Part shown: positions 54,020 through 64,000 of the stretch, piece by piece
Layout: each line of letters starts with the position of its first letter
Position numbering within the stretch: the first letter of the stretch is position 1
NCBI GenBank assembly: GCA_001051155.2
Contig: JYIP02000003.1
Location: 4,712,001 to 4,776,000 of the forward strand
Direction: 5' to 3'
From: Chrysoporthe austroafricana
Taxonomy: Eukaryota; Ascomycota; Sordariomycetes; Diaporthales; Cryphonectriaceae
DNA: 64,000 nt
Notes under the pieces: model-generated
Database searches by the model: none
Told to the model about the DNA's origin: nothing
What the model saw: only the letters and a program-made list of their open reading frames with translations
Made by a program: the position numbers and the translations under genes

Positions 54020-54900
54020 TTAACGAATAATTCCAGGAACAAAATATAGCTTTATATTAATAGCTTGAAAAAATTAAGAATGAAATTTTCCGCTTTAATG
54101 CCTTTTAATAAGCTAAAGCTTTCAAGCTTAACAAGCTTGGGCCTTACAAAAGTATTCGCAAGGACTTTTAGGCTTTCTTAACTCAATTTAAGGCTTACTT
54201 TAAGCATTACAGTACTCAATTCAGGACTATTTATAACAAGATCGATTTCGCAAGAAGCCAATTCGAAAGGATAGCATTCCAATAATAAGAGCTTACTTTT
54301 CGCGATTACTTGAATAACGATAACGCATTCCGTTCCGAGGATATTAAATGCATTTTCCAGTATTATTCCAATTTCGAAAAAGCCTTTACTAAGACTTTTA
54401 GAAACCCGAACGAGCAATGCATTACAATATGGCAATTGGAAACATTTCGGCAAATAAGATTAGCAGCAAACTATACGGCCAAATTCAGATAAATTATTGC
54501 TTATCTCGATTACGAAAACGAACCCTTTATGGATATTTATTATGCAAGACTTAAAGAAAAAATTAAAAACGAATTCTATAAGGAAAACTGACCCGAAAAA
54601 TTTAATAAATTTATTAGTAAAGCCGTTCGTATCGATAATTGGCTCTATAAACGAAAATAATAATAGCAAAAGAACTATAGCAATACCTTTCGGTACTAAT
54701 CCAATTCTAGAAAGCGCAAATTTCAATACGGCAACCGAATTAGTATAGCTTATTCGAATATGATATATGCCGGACTAATAGAATTAAATACCTTTATACG
54801 AAAGCAATATAAGGGAATTATTTGCTATAATTATAATAAGAAGGGATATATTGCCCGCAATTGCTATTAGGAAAAGAAGAAGTAAGACTGGAAGCTAGTT
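54020..54900 (+). pseudogene. gag of the gypsy element
   Basis: A plus-strand frame (best continuous piece 54310-54492) with a retrotransposon gag-like helical region (AFRSEDIKCIFQYYSNFEKAF, LETFRQIRLAANYTAKFR). It ends in a zinc knuckle at 54823-54864. The knuckle has mutated: the second Cys and the His positions of CCHC are both Tyr (TGT and CAT to TAT), the expected RIP products. There are several in-frame TAA/TAG/TGA codons. Confidence 0.85.
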
Positions 54901-56209
54901 CTTGAAAAATAGGTTAATATCGCTTAGCGATAAGAACCCAATTAGCTAAGCAATAATATCCTATTAGAGCAAATAACGGACCTTAATTATAGTAGCATAA
55001 GCTGGATAGCCTGCTATTAGGATTATTGCTTATTGTATTTCTCGGCGAAAGAAAGCTTAAGATAGTTCTTACGCAAGCCTAAAGGATAAAGACAATTCGC
55101 TATAAAAAGAAAAGGCCTTTTTTACAATATAGCTATAAATAATAGCGATTCAAATTGCTCAAGCAATTTACTAATCGCTAAAAAAGAGGATTTAGAATAA
55201 TTTCCCTTAAAGATATATTTCGATAGATAATAGAAAGCAATAATAAAAAAAGAATTCGGCATTCTAAATATAATAACCCTAATACTTAATATTATAGCAG
55301 AAGAAATAGCATTACTAAACTGATAGCCAAATAATTTACCAACCCTTATATTCGAGAAAGAATCGGAAGAATATAGCATCTTAAATACGAAATAGCCATA
55401 ACAGAAGCATAACGATTAAATAACCAAATATACGAAAATTGAGCATTTTATTTACGGGCTTACATTATAAGAATTCTTTCAAAATATCCCGTTTCAGAAT
55501 AGCGAATGCAAACCCTAAGAAAATAAAAGGATTAATTACTTATACTTTCAATATTATAAACTTGCTTGGATATATTATATATATTATAATTGCCAGATAT
55601 ACTTTAATAAGAAATTCAAATATAATTGGTTCCTAATTAGAGAATAGAACCAATTAATCTAACTTATTATAGAATCTTAAAGAAAATATAGAAAAGTCTT
55701 GCATATCGAATATAATAATGTATATATTAAGCTATTAAATAATTGCCTTTAGAAGTATATTCAAAGAAGAACGATTTGGGAATAATGCTATATTATAGCA
55801 TATTCTATTTATATATAAGACAAAACTAAAGAATAATATCGAATGCAGAAAGCTTAGAAAGCAAAGCAATACGCTTAAAGCCAAATAAGAAGATTAGCGA
55901 AACAAATAGCGAAAAAAGCCCAAAATACCCTAAAAAGGAAGGATTGCTTATAACGGGATAATAGCCGATCAGGATTACAAGATCCCTATATGCGATTATA
56001 AAAAAAAACGAAAAATATATTATATTAAACGCATATATTAATAAATAGCGATATAGCGCATTCCTAAATAATAATGCATAAGGAAATTTTATCTTACTAA
56101 AAATCGTTAATAAGGAACAAATTCCTTAAATGCAAAAGAAGGAATTTTACAGACTTATTATTATAAAAAGAAAAGCGATTGTATATAACTTTAATATAAT
56201 CGATATAGA

Positions 56210-59200
56210 AACTAATTACTTACTTATTTCGATTCAGGGCTTTATAATAAAAACTATTTTCGATATTATAGATACGGTATAATACGAGTTAATTCTAGAA
56301 ATATTTTGGCTTAAAAAGTATAACTTTCAAATCGATTAAACTATTAACCAGATTTTATAAAAACTAGCTATACCCATTAAAAAAGTCGCAATTAATATAA
56401 AAAGGAAAATTCTAATTACTGAAAACAGTATTAAGAATATGCGCTCAAATAAGCTTAAATATACTTTTAAGGCAGAAATACTTGCTAAACGATAAAGGAA
56501 AGTTACGGATACCTCGAACTTACAAGCATAGATTAAAAACAGACCGAGAATTCAAACAACTCGCAATTAGCAAAAGGCTAATCCGGCGCAAAGCATTACG
56601 AAACTATATAAACTATAGAATTATAAAGAGATTTAGCTTCTAATATAATAAGTATAAAAAGATTACGAAAAGAGATTCGGCTCTATAAACGACAGATACT
56701 TAAAGCTACCGGAAACCAGGATATATAGACGAAAGAAAGAAGCAATAGAAGAAAAATACGCTTAATAGTACCTTTTGTTCTTCCAAATCTCAGAAAACGA
56801 AAAAGGATCGCTACCAGAACTCAAAAATATATTACGAGAATACTATAAGTTCAAGAAACTATAGCAAAAGAAATTTAATACTAATTTACTAAAATACGGC
56901 CCTTTTAATTATAAAATCCTATTAAAAGAAAGAACGAAACTTAAAAACTACCCTATTTATAAACTCGATTAAGCAAAACTCGAAATACTCAAAGAATATA
57001 TTAACGAAAACTTAAAAAAGGGCTATATACGAAAATCGCGATTATTAGCAAAATACCCAATCCTTTTTGTATTCAAAAAGAATGGCAAGCTACGATTTTA
57101 TATGGATTACCGATAGCTTAACGATATTATAATTAAAAATCGCTATTCTTTATTGCTAATAAGGGAAATGCGAGATCGATTAATTGGAACAAACTGGTTT
57201 ATTACGCTTAATCTCAAAGAAAGATATTATTATATCCGAATTAAAGAAAATAATATTTGGAAAACGGCATTTAGGACTTGCTATAAATATTTTAAATATA
57301 TAATTTTACTTTTTGAACTAACTAATACGCCCATATCTTTCCAAGAAATAATTAACAATATCCTTTGCGAATACTTAAATATTATTATTATTATCTATTT
57401 CGATAATATCTTTATCTATTTAAAAGACTTTAAATCCTATAAGCAATACGTATAATAAATATTTCAAATTTTATAAAATAATAAATTCTTAATTGAATTA
57501 AGCAAATACTATTTCTATTAACAAAAAATCAATTATTTAAGTTATATAATAAAACCAAATAAGATTAGCATATAAAAAAATAAAATTTAAGCAATAAAGG
57601 AATAGCTTATATTAAAGAAAACTAAAGAAATTAAAGCATTTTTTAGCTATATTAACTTTTATTAATAATTTATTCGGGATTATAGCAAAATCGTATGCCT
57701 TTTTATAGATTTTACAAAAAAGAATTAAAGGTTTGAATAGATATAAAAAGCATAAGAAGCATTTAACGAAATTAAGAAACGGATAATATTAGAATTTATA
57801 TTTTGCGAAATAAATTCAAATAAATTATTTGAAATCGAAACTGATATATCAAACTATATATTAAGAAGGCAATTCGGTTAATAAAACGATTAAAGATATT
57901 TTAGGGTTATAAGCAATTTTTCGAAAAAGTTAAACGGCTTAGAATCCAATTATAGCATTCCGGATAAGGAATTGATAGCAATCGTAAAAATATTTGAAAA
58001 ATAATAGCATTACTTAATTAGAACGAAATACTAAATTATAGTATATTCCGATTACAAAAATCTAACTATATTTATAATAACGAAAATCCTGAATAAATAA
58101 TAAGTTAAATAGGCAAAATTCCTTTTGCAATTCGATTTGAAAATCGTTTATTGCAAAAGATCCGAAAATAATAGAGCAAATGCATTTAGCAAACGATCGG
58201 ACTATCAAAGCATAAAGCCAAAAGAATTCCAAAATATATTTCGGCAAGATAAGGACGGTAACTTTATAAATAAAGCCAGAAAACTCGATATAATTATCAA
58301 AATCAGCAATAACGAAAAGAAATCAGAAAATATAACCTTTGAAAAACAGAACGAATATATCCGAAATATATATAATGCATTAATATACGGCTATTAAGGA
58401 ATTAGAGCTATATACGAAAGAATTAAGAGATATTGGAATTTATTAAATTTCAGAAAAAGGATTGAAAATATCTTACGGAAATGCAATAGCTGCAAGAAGA
58501 ATAAGATTGAATATTACAAGCCTTATAAACTATTCCAATTATTTCTTATCCCAAAAGCGGTTTGGCAATCTATCAGCTAAGACTTTATTATTAAGCTACT
58601 TCTCTTACGAAAACTTTTAACTAAAATACAATACAATAGCATTTTAATAATAATTTGCAAATTAAGCAAATATACTTATTTCTTTCCGTATAAAGAAAGC
58701 AGTATAGCAAAAGATTTCGTATATATATTCTTAAGAACGGTTATAGCCAATTATAATATACTTAAAGAAATTATTTCCGATAGAAATAAGAAATTCGTAT
58801 CGAACTTTTAAACTTTACTTACGAAATTACTCGGAATATAATAAAGGATATTTATAGCATTTTACTTATAAACGGATAAATAAATAGAACGAATAAATTA
58901 AATTATTAAATAATATTTATAGCATTATATAAATTACAAACAAAATAATTGGGTTAATTTATTGCCTTTAATATAATTCGCATATAATAGCGCAAATATA
59001 AATATAATAAAAAAGTTATTATTCTATATATTATACGGTTATAACCCGATAGCCTATTATAACGAGTTATTAAAAGCAAATGCGAAAGCGGCAAAGAAAC
59101 GAATCAAAAGAATTAAGAAAGTACAGAAAGAATTGCAAGAAAAACTAAAATTTATATAAGAAAGAATAACTCGATATGCCAATTCTAAGAGAATTGGGGG

Positions 59201-59600
59201 ACTAATTCTGCAAGAAGGAGATAAAATCTACCTCGTTCGACAAAAAGAATATATCAAAATAACCAGACCCTTTTACTCGCTAGACTATAAGAAATTCGGA
59301 CTTTTTAAAGTTCTAAAAAAGATCTCAAATATTAATTTTGAACTAGCATTACCTTACGGAATGAAAATCTACCCGGTCTTTTACATTTCGCTTCTTAAGC
59401 CTGCATTTAAAATAGCCGAAATAGATAATATAATACGGATAGAAAGTAACGAGCTAGAATACGAAATAGAATAAATCCTTAAATACCGAAAACTAATAAA
59501 TTATAAAGAATATTTAATCAAATGGAAAAATTATTATTCAAGCGAAAACAGTTAAGAATTAATCAAAAACTTAATTAATATAAAATAAGCATTCCAAGTT
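56210..59600 (+). pseudogene. pol of the gypsy element (protease, RT, RNase H, integrase, chromodomain)
   Basis: Domains in order: an aspartic-protease end near 56280-56350 (FWLKKYNFQID, degraded from the PWL..NPxIDW pattern); reverse transcriptase about 56880-57460 ([40 protein letters not shown]), with the catalytic YxDD at 57396-57407 reading YFDN; RNase H to about 58200 (FDLKIVYCKRSENNRANAFSKR); integrase with an H2C2-type region near 58480 (RKCNSCKKNKIEYYKPYK) and catalytic-core pieces (DFIIKLLLL, EIISDRNKKFV); and a C-terminal chromodomain at about 59440-59600 (LEYEIE.ILKYRKL, YLIKWKNY). Stops interrupt all parts. Confidence 0.9.
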
Positions 59601-59897
59601 TATTAAGAAAAAGCAGCTATTAGGATATAAAAGTTTTCCTAATAGAACAAACCGACTAATCGAATAGCTTAACCAGGAAACCCGTTACGATACCAATATA
59701 AATAAACCTATACTAATAGAAAGAAATACGTAACTAGTTAAGCAAAATCGCAAATAGTAAAACGCTATTATTATTTAGCGCTCGGTATTAAAATAAAGAA
59801 ACGATTAATCAGAAAAACTTATTAATTAACTAGAAAGATAGTTAATGCTAGAAAAACTAGCCGCATTTTCGGGCTTAACCTCTAAAATAATAACGGA

Positions 59898-60332
59898 CTA
59901 ATTAATTTCGGAACCGAACTGCTGCAAGGCAGCTTTAAAATCGAAATTCTCAAGAAGAAAACCCTCAGAAATAAAAAGCTTTATAGCCCGACGCTCGGTT
60001 TCGGCTTTATAACGCTCTTCCTTAGCCTTTTCGGCTTCCAGCCTTTCTAACTCTTCTATATTATTAATTCTCTAATAAACGGCCCGTATTATTTTTTCAT
60101 ACTATATATACTTTTGGTATTGAAAACGGAAGACTTTCTCTTCTGCTGCTTCTAATTTATTCTCTAGTTTTTTATAATAGTAAGCTATTTTACGCAATTT
60201 GTCGGGAATAATGCCCAATATATCGTAACAGGAACGATTGAGTCGCATGCATTCTGAATAACGAGAGGAATCCCGTTCGGAAACCTAACAAACCGGAATA
60301 TTACGACCCTTACAAAACGAATAAGAAGGCAT
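59898..60332 (-). pseudogene. Antisense accessory reading frame inside the gypsy element
   Basis: From ATG 60332 to TAG 59898 the minus strand reads as 145 codons in one frame, broken only by three TAG codons (positions 16, 77 and 87), each explicable as mutated CAG or TGG. The product would be about 144 residues. The N-terminal third has spaced Cys (MPSYSFCKGRNIPVC, then SRYSECMRLNRSCYD), a possible zinc-binding module. A charged coiled-coil-like middle follows (KLENKLEAAEEK, EELERLEAEKAKEER), then a conserved-looking end (FLLENFDFKAALQQF). It lies between the chromodomain and the 3' LTR, opposite to gag-pol. I have the impression that similar small proteins occur widely in filamentous fungi, but I know no function. 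Confidence 0.65.
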
Positions 60333-60508
60333 TTGAACGGCATGTTAAAGAATCGTTTTCAAAAGAGAATTACGATATTAGGTCTTAAGCGAACGATTCT
60401 TTTGCATCTTACCCGATATTCTGATTAAGAAAGCATAATAAATAGTAAGAAAGACTAAGGAAGCTTATAGAAATTAATAAGGATATTAATCGATAAGATA
60501 AGAAATAA

Positions 60509-60952
60509 TATTATAAACTAATATATAGAACTAGGATCTAGTATTAAAGCTATCCAGAATAGCCTATTCGGTACTAGGATTTTTAAGCTTAGCCGCTAAA
60601 CTATATAAATCCTTATATAAGCAAGAGTTAGAATTAGATAAAATAAGGATTATTGGATTACTAAGTAAGCTAGTAAGCTAGGCTTATTAGCTTACTTAAT
60701 AAGCCAATAATCTTATACTGAAAAGCTAGATATATAAAGATTAAATATCTATTAAATAGATAATAATAGCTTTTCAATTATTAATTTAAATATTAATTGG
60801 ACTCTATTATTAATAATCGCTTAAGACTTGTAAATATTACAATATTCGGTAAACGTATTTCTATATTCAAAGCTTATACTTAATACCGCTCTTATTAGTA
60901 TAAACCCTTTAATACTATAATATATTTCAGGATTGCTGTAGCGTTTATAATA
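60509..60952 (+). repeat. 3' LTR of the gypsy element
   Basis: 444 bp with the same TATTATAAAC/GTTTATAATA ends as the 5' copy. A purine-rich stretch (AAGATAAGAAATAA, 60495-60508) just before it may be the polypurine tract. Confidence 0.93.
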
Positions 60953-60957
60953 TAAAT
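60953..60957. repeat. Right target-site duplication of the gypsy element
   Basis: TAAAT immediately after the 3' LTR, the RIP-altered partner of CAGAT at 53231-53235. Confidence 0.75.
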
Positions 60958-63900
60958 CTTTAAATAAATATTACAAAAAAACTATTTCTTTCGCAATAAT
61001 AAATAAGGCATTTAGTTTAGCTTTTATCGTAAAAGTCGAAACTGTATTCTGTTTTGCCGATTTCTAATATATTAACCTTCCGAAAAGGGTTATTATATAT
61101 TTGTATATAGATTTTCTATTTTCAGTATCGTTTACAAACGAAGCATTTCTAGCTATAAGCAATACTTAAGTTTCAGAATAGCTTTTTCCGTATTAAATAG
61201 CCAGGAACTTTATAGTATATAAATAATATATAATTCGGTTTATAGCTTTTATATGCTTAAGTCCGGAATTTATTAGAAACTTTAATAGTAAAGCGCATAT
61301 AAAAGCTATATCTAGATATATTATAATTGCTATATATAAAATAAATCCTATTTTCTCTTAATATATTTTAATTTAGCTTTCTAAAGCTTGCTTAATAAAT
61401 TTCTTTAGAATCTCAAATTCAAGAAATATATATAGAAAAGCAGCTTTATTATTGATAAGCTTGAACTTATTTGCTATCTTATCGATATACGAATCGTAAA
61501 TTAAGCTTATAATATGCTATTTCCGGTTTCGGAATATACGTATTTTTAAAAACCATTCCGCAATTCTTTAATCCTTAATTTCATACTTTTCGTAAATGCT
61601 ATTCTTTATTTCTATAGCCTTTTTTATATACTTTTTAAGGTAAATGAAAAGAATATTATTTATATAGAATAGAATAATCGATTTGCTATTCGTATTAATA
61701 AATATATAAAGCTTTTCCGGAAAAGCTTTTAAGCCGAGCTTGAGAAGCATTAAACAGAAATCTTTATATTAGAATAATAGCAAATCTTTTAGGCTATATA
61801 GTACTTTCGATAGCATTGCGATTTTGCTTTATTCCTTAAACTTATTTAGCAATTTATAAAATACGATTTCTAAACTATTTCGATTAGCATTTAGAAACGT
61901 ACTTATTATATCCATTTAATTAATTTCAAAATCGAAATATACTATTACGGCTATAAGAATACGAAAAATGCGCGCTATTAATATAATAGTATATATATCT
62001 TGCATTATATTTAGCTTTTGCAAGTTATTGCATATATAAATTCGAGCTTTAAAAGAGCTAAAATAGCCGTTTTTATTAAGCTTATATTTATATATTTATT
62101 TAAGCGGAAAAGATATGGATATTGCTTTTTTACGCTTGGTTATTTTCTATATTCTTATTTTTATAAGTTCCCGGAATTCTGCTTTTATAATTTCGAGCTA
62201 TTGAGCTTAATAAAGGCTTTTTCGGGCTTTATTCCAATTCTTTAATAAAAGAAGAAAATTACTATTATATTTTTTTCTATTAGTTTTTGGAATTGCTAAC
62301 GGAAAAGCAAGCAAATGCTTTTGCTAAGAATAAGAAGCGCTTTTTCTTTATACGAATACCTTTTTAATTACTATAGCCATTATACTATATATAATTTGAA
62401 AATGCCGGTTTTAAATTCGAAATTCGCTTTCCTATTAATTAAGCAAGAAAATAGCGAAAAGGGCATTTATAGCGCTTGTATTTAGCTTAAAAGCTATTGC
62501 GAATAAGCTTTAAACATTACGTACTTTGTTTATCGGATTCTTAATTTTGCTCGAATATCGTATAAGTTCTATTTTATAAATTTCCGCAATTTTACGATAA
62601 TGCTTTATTTATAATATCTGGAATTTATACTTTTATATTTCAAGTTAGATTTTAACTTAAGTAACAGATATATTTATAACTAATTTAGTTTATTTTTCGT
62701 TCGTAAATATCTATTGGAATATCGGATTATCTATTTTATTTTTTGCGCTTTAAAGACTTTTCCGGGTATACGGTTCCGGAATATATTCTGAAGTCGGGAT
62801 CTTTTGCGCCTGATCTCTTAAGCTTCTTTCCTGAAAAGAATTGCCTTGCAAAAGCGTTCTATTTTCAGTTTCAAGTATTCCTATTCCCGAATTCCGACCC
62901 AGAATGCTTTCTGTAATAAGATTGGAACGGTTGCTATTTTCGTTATTAATAAGCTAATTAGTATTTTAATTTTCCGAACTGATATTGCTTTTAAGAAATA
63001 TATCCTTAAGAGCTTTTACGATAATCGTATCTAGAATTTTTTCTGGTTTAATAATTTCCGGGAAGATTTTCTCGATCTGAATAGCGAATAAAATATCCGC
63101 TATTTCTTCTTTTTGAAAATCGTAAAACTAGTTTTTATTAAACTAAATATTGTATATAATTCTGATTCTATTAAGCGCGGAAATCCAGATACGATATAAG
63201 TTCGTAGCTATATAACCAATAAAGTAACTTATATATACTCTAAAGCCCGTTTTCATATCGCGCTTATTAAAGCTTATTTCGCGCTCTTTTCGTAATATAT
63301 ATATTCGGTATTTATATGCATAAATATTAGCCCAGTTTAATCTCAAATCCGATATAATTAATTCGATTATTTCAAGCTTATATTAGCGGAAATATTGCTT
63401 AAACTAGCTATATAATATCGTATTTAGCATTTCTATTTGTTTTCTTAAGGAAAGCGAAATATTAATTAGCCAAACTATTATTTTAATATATTCCGGCTAT
63501 AGATTTTCGGGTAAATAAGCTAATAAGCGAAAAGCTAGTATACGCTTATATATTCTCTTTTAGCCCGTTTAGCGCTTCCGTTTGGCTTTTTTATATATAA
63601 AAGAGTAATTTTAAAATCGATTCCTTGCTTTGCATATTATTAAGTATATATTATATTTGAATCTATCCGGATAATAGCTGCTTCCGTATCTTATTTAATT
63701 TTATAAATATAAAGCTTATATTGCCTTTATATTCAAATTTCAAAGCTTATAAGTATAATAAATATTATTAATTGCATTTTATCGTTTAATATATAAGCAA
63801 ATAATTTCTTAAAATATTCGTTTTTAATTATAAAAGCGTATTTTGATTTATTTTATATTTCGTAAAATATAAATAAATTCTAACAAATATATTAGAAAAG

Positions 63901-64000
63901 GCAAAGGCTAGTATTTTCAGACTTTGTATATTTGATAATTTTTATAATAAAAGCTTGAATGCAATATTCGTATTAAATGCATTTCGTATTATTAATTTTT
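60953..64000 (-). mobile_element. Ty1/copia element, RIP-degraded, interrupted by the gypsy element and cut by the window end
   Basis: The minus strand reads as a copia polyprotein from right to left. Integrase-core traces lie at about 63780-63420 (AKQGIDFKI, KKPNGSAKRAKRE). Integrase C-region is at 63346-63143 (WANIYAYKYRIYILRKERE, YFIGYIATNLYRIWI). The reverse transcriptase contains FLNA near 61890 (a degraded DxxxAFLNG motif), LYSLKD near 61780, LKLGLKAFPEKLYIF, and the catalytic YVDD as YINN near 61651-61668. RNase H follows (GFILYIAIII, ARNASFVNDTENRKSIYKYI, LFIIAKEIVFL), ending at LFKDL exactly at the gypsy insertion point. The upstream part (protease, gag, 5' LTR) lies beyond position 64000. 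Numerous stops make it non-functional. Confidence 0.88.

Larger units (their letters stand above)
53236..60952 (+). mobile_element. Full-length Ty3/gypsy chromovirus, RIP-inactivated
   Basis: A 7717-bp element bounded by two 444-bp LTRs in direct orientation, with gag, protease, reverse transcriptase, RNase H, integrase and chromodomain in the order typical of Ty3/gypsy chromoviruses. Every domain carries nonsense codons. Extra features are a GC-richer tandem-repeat leader after the 5' LTR and an antisense reading frame before the 3' LTR. The element lies inside a minus-strand Ty1/copia element with a 5-bp target duplication. No intact reading frame remains, so it cannot move on its own. Confidence 0.93.

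Overview
The window is nuclear DNA of a filamentous ascomycete (Pezizomycotina), most probably a Sordariomycete. The signs are compact genes with 49-140 nt introns carrying GTRAGT donors and CTAAC/CTGAC-type branch sites, a Zn2Cys6 regulator, fungal housekeeping genes (ARP3, ALG11, TFB4, NDC1, COX18, DLT1), and an AT-rich block whose retrotransposons carry the marks of repeat-induced point mutation (RIP). No species call is possible from the sequence alone.

Positions 1 to about 50.6 kb form a GC-rich, gene-bearing compartment. In order it holds: an NmrA-like NAD(P)-binding protein (+), a Zn2Cys6 transcription factor (-), 5 kb of low-complexity GC-rich spacer, an ATX1-type copper chaperone (-), an RQC1/TCF25 protein (-), an alkyltransferase-like protein (-), a Hub1/UBL5 protein with an unusual RD/RS-rich N-terminus (-), alcohol dehydrogenase (-), a 3.7 kb spacer, ARP3 (-, seven exons), a taspase-like threonine hydrolase fused to an unknown Cys-rich N-terminal region (+), TFIIH subunit TFB4 (-), a UCS myosin chaperone (+), gamma-glutamyltranspeptidase (-, seven exons), TRM2 (+), ALG11 (-), COX18 (+), a Pep12-like syntaxin (-), NDC1 (+), DLT1 (+) and an unrecognised three-exon gene (-). 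The genes are mostly independent housekeeping functions, not a cluster. Several sit in divergent pairs sharing 0.4-1 kb promoters: ARP3/taspase, TFB4/UCS, GGT/TRM2, ALG11/COX18, PEP12/NDC1.

From about 50.8 kb to the end the base composition changes abruptly to strongly AT-rich, and open frames are broken by TAA/TAG. This is a nested transposon graveyard. A full-length Ty3/gypsy chromovirus (53236-60952) has two 444-bp LTRs with inverted ends TATTATAAAC/GTTTATAATA. It is inserted in the RNase H region of a minus-strand Ty1/copia element, whose coding sequence resumes exactly on both sides, and the 5-bp target duplication reads CAGAT/TAAAT (identical after C-to-T and G-to-A change). Between pol and the 3' LTR the gypsy element carries an antisense reading frame of 144 codons with three nonsense codons and preserved protein-like structure. 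It is the most interesting candidate for an under-described element-borne gene.

Exon structures were read by eye from splice consensus, frame continuity and family knowledge. None is backed by transcript data.
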